Below are positions 1 through 7,305 of a stretch of 23,588 bases of DNA, in pieces. Numbering within the stretch: position 1 is the first letter of the stretch; each line of letters begins with the position of its first letter. This DNA comes from CAVVWJ01 sp964475685 (GTDB taxonomy: Bacteria; Gemmatimonadota; Gemmatimonadetes; Gemmatimonadales; GWC2-71-9): assembly GCA_964475685.1 (NCBI GenBank), contig CAYYXP010000153.1, positions 1 through 23,588 on the forward strand, given 5' to 3'. The notes under the pieces were generated by a model. The model did no database searches. It was not told the DNA's origin and saw nothing but the letters and a program-made list of their open reading frames with translations. Both the position numbers and the translations under genes were made by a program.

Positions 1-1
1 C

Positions 2-1045
2 ACGAACGGCAGCTTCGTGCGCCAGGGGAAGCGGTTCCGGTTCGGTGTCACCGCCGCCCCCACGTTCTTCGGCTTCTACCCCGGCGTGGGCCCGCTCTCC
101 AGGATCCGCCATAGTTTTTCACCGGTCATCACCTGGAACTACCAGCCCGCCGCCACGGTGCCGCTGGAGTATGCCACAGCCATCGCCCCGAACGGCCAGC
201 CGCCCGTCTTCCAAAGCGACGCGACTCAACTGCTCAGTGTGTCGCTGTCCCAGACCTTCGAGGGAAAGCGGAAGCCGCCGGAGGGCGATACCGCGTCGGT
301 GAACGACGTGAAGTTCCGGCTGTTGAGCATCAGCACCAGCCCCGTGAGTTACGACTTCGAGCAGGCCAAGCAGCCGGGGCGCACCGGGTGGGTCACGCAG
401 TCGGTCACCAACTCGGTGCTGAGCGACCTGCTGCGGGGGTTGAATCTGAGCCTGACCCACGAGCTCTTCCGGGGCCGGGCCGGGAGCGACACGGCGAAGT
501 TTTCTCCGTTCCTCCAGAACGTCAGTGCCAGCTTCGCCATCTCGGGCAATACGTTCCGGGCGATCGGATCCATTTTCGGTTTGGGGGGCAAGCCGTCGGT
601 AACTCGGAAGGAGGGGGAGGGGCCGAGCTCCTACGTGGCGGAGGCGGGACGCCGGGCCCGTCCGGGATCGTTCTTCAGCACGACCCAGGCGCCTCTCCGC
701 CGCGCCGGCCGCTCCTTCTCGGCAAACTTCAATTACAACCTGGCGCGCACCAGGCCGGTCGAGGGAGGGGCGGCGCCGCCCACTCCCGATCGCCAGAGCC
801 TTGGCTTCAGCACCAACTTCTCACCGACGCCATTCTGGTCGCTCTCCTGGTCGTCGCAGTACAACATCACCGACGGCCGGTTCGAGTCCCAGGTGGTCCG
901 TCTCGAGCGCGACCTCCACGAGTGGCGGGCGTCGTTCAACTTCGTTCGCAATCCGAACGGGAATTTCGCTTTCTACTTCTCGATCTATCTGACCGACCTG
1001 CCGGAGCTCAAGTTCGACTACGACCAGACGACGTTCGAGAACTAG
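2..1045 (+). CDS. lptD: LptD-like outer-membrane LPS-assembly barrel protein, C-terminal part (5' truncated)
   Basis: The reading frame is open from the first bases of the window, so the gene starts upstream; the GTG at 17 is only the first in-frame start inside the window. About 347 residues are visible. They are rich in alternating polar and aromatic residues typical of outer-membrane beta strands (for example SWSSQYNITDGRFESQVV). The segment IRHSFSPVITWNYQP resembles the conserved RH-x3-P-x3-Y-x-Y-x-P signature of the LptD barrel. By family knowledge LptD inserts lipopolysaccharide into the outer leaflet. The C-terminal segment (FYFSIYLTDLPELKFDY) looks more like the divergent LptD_2 type of Bacteroidota and Gemmatimonadota than like E. 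coli LptD. It could be another large barrel, because the N-terminal OstA domain cannot be seen here. Confidence 0.68.
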   Translation, partial: TNGSFVRQGKRFRFGVTAAPTFFGFYPGVGPLSRIRHSFSPVITWNYQPAATVPLEYATAIAPNGQPPVFQSDATQLLSVSLSQTFEGKRKPPEGDTASVNDVKFRLLSISTSPVSYDFEQAKQPGRTGWVTQSVTNSVLSDLLRGLNLSLTHELFRGRAGSDTAKFSPFLQNVSASFAISGNTFRAIGSIFGLGGKPSVTRKEGEGPSSYVAEAGRRARPGSFFSTTQAPLRRAGRSFSANFNYNLARTRPVEGGAAPPTPDRQSLGFSTNFSPTPFWSLSWSSQYNITDGRFESQVVRLERDLHEWRASFNFVRNPNGNFAFYFSIYLTDLPELKFDYDQTTFEN

Positions 1046-1087
1046 TGTCATCGTCTCCGGACGGGGAGCGTCGCCGCCATTCGTATG

Positions 1088-1116
1088 TTGCTGGTCAGCA
1101 ATGGGTTATATATTCA
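1088..1116 (+). promoter_or_regulatory. Candidate promoter with overlapping palindrome upstream of the lipoprotein gene
   Basis: TTGCTG (1088-1093) is followed after 17 bp by TATTCA (1111-1116), inside a locally AT-rich stretch (TTATATATTC) that stands out from the GC-rich surroundings. The -35-like hexamer is the left arm of a perfect inverted repeat, TTGCTG-gt-CAGCAA (1088-1101), which could be an operator or a remnant hairpin from the upstream gene. A transcript starting near 1123 would have a leader of about 50 nt before the ATG at 1172. The -10 match is weak. Confidence 0.4.
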
Positions 1117-1171
1117 TCCCGTATGGCATGAGCCCTGCTCAACGGCGGGCGTCCCTCTCCGGAGAAATCGT

Positions 1172-2020
1172 ATGCGCAGGTGGTGGCTTCCAGCGGCGCT
1201 GGTCACGGTGGCGGCGTGCTCGAACGACGGCGGCCCCGGGGTTCCTCCCGATACCCCGGCAACATTGAGCAGCGTGTCGCTGGACGGCGCCATCGCGCTC
1301 ACCTGGTCCGATAACGCCTACCTCGCGGACCCGGGCAACTTCCAGAACTACAACGTCTACAGCACCACGTTCGACATCGATGCCTCTCCCCCCAGTTGCG
1401 GGAGCTCCTTCCGCCTGGAGGGGACCACGGTGGCCCCCGAGTTCGTGGTCGGTGCGCTGGACAATGGCGTGCCCCGGTGCTACGCCGTGTCCGCGGTCAG
1501 CGTGGACGGCTTCGAGAGTGGCCAGTCCCCCCTTCGCGGGGACACTCCCCGGCCCGATGCCCGGAACGTGGCACTCTTCGCCCGGCAGACGCAGACGGCG
1601 GGAAGCGGGTTCCGGTTCTGGGACGATTTCAACGGTGACGGCCAGGTGCAGGGCATCGAGCTTGGCCTTGTCCGGGACGGCGCCTCCGCCAACATCGACT
1701 TCGTCGTGGACCGGGACCTCATCGGTGACCTCTTCCTCACGCCGGTCGGCGCGGGAACGGGCGTCGAGTACTACGACGACGCGGCGCCGGCGGTGGAGGA
1801 TCTCACCAGCATTGATTTTGCTCCCAACCTGACCTATCGCACCTCGCCGATTCGCGCCGTGCCCGGCTACGGGTATGTCTTCGAGACGCGCGACAATGCC
1901 GGGACCCCCCGCTACGGCGCCATCCGGGTGACCCATGTCGGCCAGACCTTCCTGATTCTCGATTGGGCCTTCCAGACCGACCCGGGGAATCCGGAGCTGG
2001 TGGTGAGCGCCAAGAGGTAG
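1172..2020 (+). CDS. Putative lipoprotein with FN3-like region and an EF-hand-like calcium loop
   Basis: I chose the ATG at 1172 over the in-frame ATG at 1085. It has a GGAGA ribosome-binding site 6 nt upstream and begins a typical lipoprotein signal: MRRWW, a hydrophobic stretch, then lipobox V13-A14-A15-C16. The 282-residue product is therefore probably exported and lipidated at Cys16. Residues about 25-120 (VSLDGAIALTWSDN, NVYSTTF, CYAVSAVSVDGFES) read like a fibronectin type III or similar beta-sandwich domain, with Cys76 and Cys103 able to pair. Residues 152-163 form a textbook 12-residue EF-hand loop, with Asp1, Asn3, Asp5, Gly6, Val8 and Glu12 all present. The rest is beta-rich and I do not recognise it. 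The stop lies 3 nt before hutH, so the two are probably cotranscribed. No specific function can be assigned. Confidence 0.82.
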   Translation: MRRWWLPAALVTVAACSNDGGPGVPPDTPATLSSVSLDGAIALTWSDNAYLADPGNFQNYNVYSTTFDIDASPPSCGSSFRLEGTTVAPEFVVGALDNGVPRCYAVSAVSVDGFESGQSPLRGDTPRPDARNVALFARQTQTAGSGFRFWDDFNGDGQVQGIELGLVRDGASANIDFVVDRDLIGDLFLTPVGAGTGVEYYDDAAPAVEDLTSIDFAPNLTYRTSPIRAVPGYGYVFETRDNAGTPRYGAIRVTHVGQTFLILDWAFQTDPGNPELVVSAKR

Positions 2021-2023
2021 TCC

Positions 2024-3556
2024 GTGTCCCCATCCGATCTCGTCATCGATGGCCGCTCGCTTGTCATCGCCGATGTGGTGCGCCTCGCGCGGAGCACGGG
2101 CGTGCGCGTCGTCGTGGCCCCCGCCGCCCGCGCGGCGCTCCTCGAAAGCCGGCGGCTCGTCGATCGAGCGGTCGGGAGCGGGCGCACCATCTACGGGATC
2201 AACACCGGTTTCGGCAAGCTCGCCAACGTTCGTATCGCCCCCGATCAGCTCGAGCAGCTTCAGGCCAACCTGATCCGCAGTCACGCGGCGGGGGTGGGCA
2301 CGCCGTTTCCGCCGCCGGTGGTGCGCGCGGTGATGCTGCTCCGCGCCAACGTGCTTCTCCGCCCGACCAGCGGAGTTCGTCCCGAGCTGGTTGACGCGCT
2401 CGTCGCGATGCTCAACGCCGGTGTGCTGCCCTGGGTGCCGGAGCAGGGAAGCGTGGGTGCCAGCGGCGACCTCGCCCCCCTCAGCCACATCGCGCTGGCG
2501 CTCATGGGCGAGGGCGACGTTCTCGACGGCGACGGCCGCGCTCCGGCGGGGTTCGCGCTTTCCGCAGCCCGGCTCCCTCCGTTTCGCTTCGCGCCCAAGG
2601 AGGGACTCGCCTTCATCAACGGGACCCAGGTGCAGGCGGCGCTGCTCGCTCTCATGGTGCACGACGCGGAGGTGCTCTGGCGTACCGCGGCCGGCGCGGC
2701 GGCGATGAGCCTCGAGGCCCTGCGAGGGACGCCGGCTCCTCTCGACCCCCGCATCCATGCCGCGCGTCCCCATCGGGGGCAGATCGAGGCGGCCGACCTC
2801 ATGCGGGCGCTGCTCGAGAACAGCGAGATCAGGGAGTCACACCGGGAGGACGATCCCCGGGTCCAGGACGCCTACAGCCTCCGGTGCGCGCCGCAGGTGC
2901 TCGGTGCCGTGCGCGACGCGATTCGCTTCGCGGAAGAGACGGCGGCAGTCGAGCTCAATGCATCCACCGACAATCCGCTTGTCTTCGAGAACGGCGACGT
3001 GATCTCGGGCGGGAATTTCCACGGCCAGCCGGTGGCCCAGGCGCTCGATCTCCTGGCGATGACTCTCACCACGCTGCAGGCCATCGCCGAGCGGCGAGTC
3101 GAGCGGCTGGTGAACCCTGACCTCTCCCAGGGCCTTCCGGCGTTCCTGACCCGGGACCCGGGTCTCTCGTCGGGCTTCATGGTGGTGCAGATCACCGCAG
3201 CCTCGCTAGTGGCCGAATCCCGCGCCCTGGCCATGCCGGCCAGCATCGGGTCGATCCCGACCGACGCCAACCAGGAAGACTTCGTTCCAATGGGGATGGC
3301 CGCCGCCTGGAAGGCTCAGCGGATCCTCCTCAACGCGCAGCGGGTGGTCGCGGCCGAGCTCTTGTGCGCGGCCCAAGGGCTCGAGTTCCTCAGGCCGCTG
3401 GTTCCCGGAAAGGGAGTCGGGGAGCTCTATCGCCGGCTTCGGGGGCTCGAGCCACCGGTGCTGGCGCTCGTCGCCGACCGGCCCCCGGCCCCCGACCTCG
3501 AGCGCCTGGCGCGGGCGGTGGCGGAGGGCGATCTCGATCCCGGAGCGTTCGCCTAG
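2024..3556 (+). CDS. hutH: Histidine ammonia-lyase
   Basis: A 510-residue protein, the usual HAL size, starting at a GTG 3 nt after the lipoprotein stop; the N-terminus LVIDGRSLVIADVVRLAR is where HAL proteins normally begin. Ala146-Ser147-Gly148 in GSVGASGDLAPLSH is the tripeptide that cyclises to the MIO electrophile, and Tyr58 in YGINTGFG is the catalytic tyrosine. Ser86-His87 (IRSHAAGVG), KEGLAFINGTQ, the STDNPL motif and GGNFHGQPVA follow in the normal order. The family enzyme converts L-histidine to urocanate and ammonia in the cytosol. No hutU, hutI or hutG is near. GNFHGQPVA has Gln where many HALs have Glu, so a different aromatic amino-acid lyase or aminomutase activity is not excluded, but HAL is the best call. 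Confidence 0.92.
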   Translation: MSPSDLVIDGRSLVIADVVRLARSTGVRVVVAPAARAALLESRRLVDRAVGSGRTIYGINTGFGKLANVRIAPDQLEQLQANLIRSHAAGVGTPFPPPVVRAVMLLRANVLLRPTSGVRPELVDALVAMLNAGVLPWVPEQGSVGASGDLAPLSHIALALMGEGDVLDGDGRAPAGFALSAARLPPFRFAPKEGLAFINGTQVQAALLALMVHDAEVLWRTAAGAAAMSLEALRGTPAPLDPRIHAARPHRGQIEAADLMRALLENSEIRESHREDDPRVQDAYSLRCAPQVLGAVRDAIRFAEETAAVELNASTDNPLVFENGDVISGGNFHGQPVAQALDLLAMTLTTLQAIAERRVERLVNPDLSQGLPAFLTRDPGLSSGFMVVQITAASLVAESRALAMPASIGSIPTDANQEDFVPMGMAAAWKAQRILLNAQRVVAAELLCAAQGLEFLRPLVPGKGVGELYRRLRGLEPPVLALVADRPPAPDLERLARAVAEGDLDPGAFA

Positions 3557-3668
3557 CGGGCCCGGGACAGCGGTTGCACGGCCTCTTCCGTCGGCATCTT
3601 CAGCTACCTATGTTTCGCCGATTCCAGCCCTTATCTCGAACGCCCATTCCCCAACTCTCCCGAGCCGC

Positions 3669-5705
3669 ATGAATCTGGAAAAGCTGAAAGACTCGGCCCG
3701 GAAGTTCGAGCAGAAGGAGGATTGGCGGAGGGCGATCGAGGTCTACCTCAAGGCCATCCAGCAGATCGAGTCCGGGACGGAATCGAGCCCGGACTTATCG
3801 CTCTACAATCGGGTCGGTGACCTCTACCTCAAGATCAGCGATACTCCTTCCGCCGTGCGTTCCTACGAGCGTGCGGTCGATCTCTATGCCGACCAGGGGT
3901 TCTTCAACAATGCCATCGCCCTCTGCGGCAAGATCCTGCGGGTCAATCCCGGCCGGACCCAGACCTATCTCAAGCTCGCCCAGCTGCACGCCCGCAAGAA
4001 CGTGGTCATCGAGGCCAAGCGGAACCTGATCGAGTTTCTCGAGCGGATGAACGCGCTGGGGCAGCTCGATCCCGCCGTCCAATCGGTCAAGGGGTTCGCC
4101 GACCAGTTCTCCGGAAGCCAGGAGATCCGCCTCATGCTGGTCGAACTGCTCCGTGCGTCCTCGCGTGAGGAAGAAGCGCAGGAGCAGCTGCGCAAGCTCG
4201 CCGAGGACCTCGAGGCCCGGGGCGATGGTGGCGCGGCGCCCGAGGCGCCCGTGCGCCCTGCCGAGACCGAGACTCACGAGCACGTGGAGCCGGAGCGGCC
4301 GAAGCCCGGAAAGCGCGGAGGGCTCGTCTTCCTCGATACCGGCGTGGACTTCGCCGCCGCCCCCCCCGGCCGTCTCGACATCCCCCCGCACCCGGATCTC
4401 GTGCCGCCGCTCGTGGAATTGGGCGATCCCCTCGTGCCGCTCGAGGTTGACGGATTGGAGCAGGCGGGCGAAGTCGACTTCGGAGCGGTCTCGGAGGAGA
4501 TGCTGCCGGCGCTCGAGCTCGACGACCTGTCCCTCGGGGAAGGGTCGGTCGAGAGCATCTCCGTCGAGGAGATGGATGATCTCGACGCCTCGCTGGCGGA
4601 GATCGACGTCGAAGCACCGGCGGCGACCGAGGGCCTTCCCCTCATCGAGACCGACGCCGCGGCCGATCTGATCGAGCTCGAAAACCGGGTGATCGACGAT
4701 CCCGAGAACCCCGAACTGCACCGGATACTGGCGGAGAATCTTCTGGGGCGGAATGACCTCATGCGGGGGATCGAGGAACTCGACCTCGCGCTCATGTCCT
4801 ACGAGCGGGTCGAGAACTGGCCGGCGGCGGCCGAGGTGGCGGATCGCCTGGTTGCGGTGGATCGGGATGGCATCCGCCACCATCAGAAGCGGGTCGAGCT
4901 CGCCTTCCGCATGAACGATCGCACGCCATTGCTGGGCGCGTACGTCGCTCTCGGCGACGCGCTGGCGCGCGCCGGGGCCACCGACAAGGCCATGGCGGTG
5001 TTCCGCCGGGTCCAGGACCACGATCCCGGCAATCCGCACGCCGCGATGGCGATCGAGGCGCTGGCCGCCGAGGAGGCGGAACCGGGACGAGGCCAGGGGG
5101 GACGGCAGCCGATCGCGTCGCCGGCCCGGCCTGCCGGCGCGCCGCCTCCTCCCGCGAAGGCCTCCGATGACGGCTTCACCGATTTCGGCTCGCTCGTACT
5201 CGAGGAAGAGGCCCCCCGCGATACCCGCATGCGCATCGAGCGCCGCGAGCCGCAGGAGAGCGACGAGGAGCGGGAGTTCCAGGAGATCCTGGAACAGTTC
5301 AGGAGGGGCATCGACGAGAACCTGGAGAGCGACGACTACCAGGCGCACTACGAGCTGGGCGTCGCGTTCAAGGAGATGGGCCTCCTCGACGAGGCGATCG
5401 CGGAGTTTCAGAAGGCCCTGCGGGCGCCGGAGGGGAAGCTGCGCACCGCGGAGGCGCTCGGCATCGCCTTCTTCGACAAGGGGCAACTCGCGGTGTCCGA
5501 GGCCGTCCTGCGGCGGGCGGTCGAGTCGACGGCCGAGGGTGACGACGCCAAGATCGGCCTGCTCTACTGGCTCGGCCGGGCCTGCGAGGCCCAGGGCAAG
5601 GACGCCCCCGCGATCGCCTGCTACGAGCGCGCGCTGGCCGTGGACATCCGCTTCATGGATCTCGGCGAGCGGGTCCAGCGCCTGGCCGCGGGGCGGCGGG
5701 AATGA
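3669..5705 (+). CDS. Large TPR protein with acidic low-complexity linkers
   Basis: The 678-residue product has three helical TPR blocks: residues about 1-160 (WRRAIEVYLKAIQQIE, YNRVGDLYLKISDTPSAVRS, FNNAIALCGKILRVNP), about 345-470 (ENPELHRILAENLLGRNDL, GATDKAMAVFRRVQDHDPG), and about 550-675 (YQAHYELGVAFKEMGLLDEA, then two more repeats). Between them lie acidic, Pro/Ala-rich linkers (about 165-340 and 470-545) that are probably disordered. There is no signal peptide or membrane segment, so it is likely a cytoplasmic scaffold. TPRs bind proteins, but no partner can be inferred. Its TGA overlaps the ATG of the polyprenyl synthase by 4 nt, so translation is coupled. The 112-bp upstream gap holds a TTGCAC at 3574 but no -10 at normal spacing, so I do not call a promoter there. 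Confidence 0.85.
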   Translation: MNLEKLKDSARKFEQKEDWRRAIEVYLKAIQQIESGTESSPDLSLYNRVGDLYLKISDTPSAVRSYERAVDLYADQGFFNNAIALCGKILRVNPGRTQTYLKLAQLHARKNVVIEAKRNLIEFLERMNALGQLDPAVQSVKGFADQFSGSQEIRLMLVELLRASSREEEAQEQLRKLAEDLEARGDGGAAPEAPVRPAETETHEHVEPERPKPGKRGGLVFLDTGVDFAAAPPGRLDIPPHPDLVPPLVELGDPLVPLEVDGLEQAGEVDFGAVSEEMLPALELDDLSLGEGSVESISVEEMDDLDASLAEIDVEAPAATEGLPLIETDAAADLIELENRVIDDPENPELHRILAENLLGRNDLMRGIEELDLALMSYERVENWPAAAEVADRLVAVDRDGIRHHQKRVELAFRMNDRTPLLGAYVALGDALARAGATDKAMAVFRRVQDHDPGNPHAAMAIEALAAEEAEPGRGQGGRQPIASPARPAGAPPPPAKASDDGFTDFGSLVLEEEAPRDTRMRIERREPQESDEEREFQEILEQFRRGIDENLESDDYQAHYELGVAFKEMGLLDEAIAEFQKALRAPEGKLRTAEALGIAFFDKGQLAVSEAVLRRAVESTAEGDDAKIGLLYWLGRACEAQGKDAPAIACYERALAVDIRFMDLGERVQRLAAGRRE

Positions 5706-6691
5706 CCTCGCGAACGGCGCCCGTCACTCTGGCAGATCTCCAGCGCCCGCTGCGCGCGCGACTCGATCGCGTGCCGCAGGAACTTCGCCGCATCGTCGAG
5801 GCGGACTTCGGATTGATCGCCAGGGTCAACTCCCATTTGTTCCAGATGCGGGGGAAGATGTTTCGCCCCACGCTTCTCCTCCTGGCCGACGAGGCGACCG
5901 GCGCACGGGACCCCCGGACCACGACGCTGGCGGCCGTCGTGGAGCTCATCCACCTCGCCACCCTCGTGCACGACGATTCGGTGGATCACTCGGTGCTCCG
6001 GCGGGGAATGCCCACGGTCAATTCCCTCTTCAGCCACCAGATCTCGGTGATCATGGGGGACTATCTTTATTCGCGCGCCGTGATCGAGCTGGTGCGGCTT
6101 GACGACCTCGAACCTCTCCGGGTGTTGAGCCGGGTGACCAATGAGATGACTATCGGCGAGATGCGCCAGCTTCTGGCGCATGATCCCCTCGAATTCACCG
6201 AGGAGGAGTACGATCTGCTGATCCAGGCCAAGACGGCCTCGCTCCTCTCCGGGGCGTGCGAGGTCGGCGCGCTACGGGCCGCCCCCCCCGAGCGGGAGGC
6301 CCTCCGCCGCTTCGGGGAGGCGCTCGGGATGGCCTTCCAGATCGTGGACGACCTCCTCGACTATGTCGGTGATCCCAGTGTCACCGGCAAGCCGACCGGG
6401 TCCGACCTCCGGGAGCACAAGGTGACGCTCCCGCTCATCGCGGCGCTTCCGCAAATGCGGGAGGAGGACCGGCGGCAGGTGAACCGCCTGATGGACACAG
6501 CCGAGCCTTCCGACAGCCAGATCGCCGAGGTGATCGAGGCTGTAAGAGACGCCGGGGGCTTCGATTACGCCCGGGGTCGTGCCCTGCGACTCGCCGAGCA
6601 GGCCGAGGGGGAGCTGGACGAGCTCGCGCCCTCGGCCGCGCGTGACGCCCTCCGCGCCAGCATCACCTACGCCGTGGACCGCAGTCGCTGA
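5702..6691 (+). CDS. ispB: Long-chain trans-polyprenyl diphosphate synthase
   Basis: This 329-residue protein is a class I isoprenyl diphosphate synthase. The first aspartate-rich motif is Asp91-Asp92-x-x-Asp95 (VHDDSVDHS) and the second is Asp216-Asp217-x-x-Asp220 (QIVDDLLDYVGD). GKPTGSDLREHKVTLPLI is the conserved segment after the second motif. Ala86, five residues before the first motif, matches the small residue of enzymes making long (about C35-C45) chains, as in E. coli IspB (LLHDD preceded by TAT). The product would be the side chain of menaquinone or ubiquinone; exact chain length cannot be read from sequence, so the gene symbol is by similarity and hepT/sdsA-type names are equally possible. 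It starts 4 nt inside the TPR gene and its TGA shares one base with the next ATG. Confidence 0.9.
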   Translation: MTSRTAPVTLADLQRPLRARLDRVPQELRRIVEADFGLIARVNSHLFQMRGKMFRPTLLLLADEATGARDPRTTTLAAVVELIHLATLVHDDSVDHSVLRRGMPTVNSLFSHQISVIMGDYLYSRAVIELVRLDDLEPLRVLSRVTNEMTIGEMRQLLAHDPLEFTEEEYDLLIQAKTASLLSGACEVGALRAAPPEREALRRFGEALGMAFQIVDDLLDYVGDPSVTGKPTGSDLREHKVTLPLIAALPQMREEDRRQVNRLMDTAEPSDSQIAEVIEAVRDAGGFDYARGRALRLAEQAEGELDELAPSAARDALRASITYAVDRSR

Positions 6692-6963
6692 TGGCCAGCG
6701 GACCGCACCGGCCCGGCTTCTACCTTGGGGTGCTGGTCGCCGGCTTCCTGGCCGGCGGCTTCCTCAGCGGCTTCCTCCGCCGGTGGCTGCCGGACAGCGC
6801 CGCCAAGGAGTTCTTCACCTCCAGCGCCACCTCGGTCTTCGGACCTGTCTCGATGGACCTCCTGGTGGTAAGCTTCACCCTGGGGCCCATCGGGTTTCAC
6901 ATCTCCTTGCTGAGCCTGATTGGGGTCCTGCTGGCGTACATCATCGCGCGCTCGCTTTTCTAG
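6691..6963 (+). CDS. Small membrane protein, DUF4321-like
   Basis: The 90-residue protein has two predicted membrane helices, about residues 11-30 (YLGVLVAGFLAGGFLSGFL) and about 68-88 (HISLLSLIGVLLAYIIARSL). They flank an amphipathic segment with a charged RRWLPD and a central FGPVSMDLLVVSFTLGPIGF. This layout (a glycine-rich first helix, a PVSMDL-type middle, a second helix ending in a basic residue) matches what I remember of the DUF4321 family. The function is unknown. Its ATG overlaps the synthase stop (TGATG), and tatA follows 9 nt later, so it sits firmly in this operon. Confidence 0.75.
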   Translation: MASGPHRPGFYLGVLVAGFLAGGFLSGFLRRWLPDSAAKEFFTSSATSVFGPVSMDLLVVSFTLGPIGFHISLLSLIGVLLAYIIARSLF

Positions 6964-6972
6964 GGAGGCCCC

Positions 6973-7227
6973 GTGTTCGGAAACCTCGGGTTCACCGAAA
7001 TCCTCCTCATTCTCGTGGTGGTGCTGTTGCTGTTCGGCGCCAAGCGGCTGCCGGAGGTGGGGTCATCGATCGGGAAGGGGATTCGGGAGTTCAAGCGGAG
7101 TATCTCCGACACCCAGGATGCCATCATGGGCTCGGAGGAGCAGCAGCGAAGCGTGCCGCCACGACCGATGGATGCGCCGCCCCAATCGGCGCCGGGGTCG
7201 GGAGAGCCCAAGCGGCTGTCTCAATAG
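6973..7227 (+). CDS. tatA: Sec-independent translocase subunit TatA/TatE
   Basis: The GTG start at 6973 follows a GGAGG ribosome-binding site (6963-6967) at good spacing. The 84-residue product has the full TatA plan: a short N-terminus ending in FTE, one hydrophobic helix (about residues 8-22), the hinge LFGAKRLPEVG, an amphipathic helix (GSSIGKGIREFKRSI), then a polar Pro/Ser-rich tail. TatA oligomers form the variable-size pore element of the twin-arginine pathway, which moves folded proteins across the inner membrane. No tatB or tatC lies next to it; a single TatA-type protein may do both A and B jobs, as in many non-proteobacteria. It is the last gene of the operon and ends just before the palindrome at 7251-7284. 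Confidence 0.94.
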   Translation: MFGNLGFTEILLILVVVLLLFGAKRLPEVGSSIGKGIREFKRSISDTQDAIMGSEEQQRSVPPRPMDAPPQSAPGSGEPKRLSQ

Positions 7228-7250
7228 AAGAAGCGCCGCAACAGACAGCA

Positions 7251-7284
7251 CGAAGGGGACATGACCCAGGTCATGTCCCCTTCG
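7251..7284. terminator. Perfect palindrome between convergent genes, probable bidirectional terminator or REP-like element
   Basis: Arms CGAAGGGGACATGACC (7251-7266) and GGTCATGTCCCCTTCG (7269-7284) are exact reverse complements separated by CA. It lies in the short gap between the tatA stop (7227) and the stop of the minus-strand ppiD-like gene (7306), where a shared terminator is expected. There is no clear run of T on either side, so intrinsic termination is not certain. The 16-bp perfect stem also resembles dispersed palindromic elements. Confidence 0.7.
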
Positions 7285-7305
7285 CTTTCCAGGGGAAGGA
7301 CTCGC

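Noticed and set aside
1139..2773. A 544-codon minus-strand open frame opposite the lipoprotein and hutH
   Set aside because: Composition is low-complexity and charged, there are no motifs, and the plus strand carries convincing genes.
3557..3668. A promoter before the large TPR gene
   Set aside because: TTGCAC at 3574 has no -10 at 16-18 bp; the TATGTT and TTATCT words nearby lack matching -35 boxes.
3795..5486. A 563-codon minus-strand open frame opposite the large TPR gene
   Set aside because: It mirrors the codon bias of the TPR gene; there is no start signal or recognisable domain.
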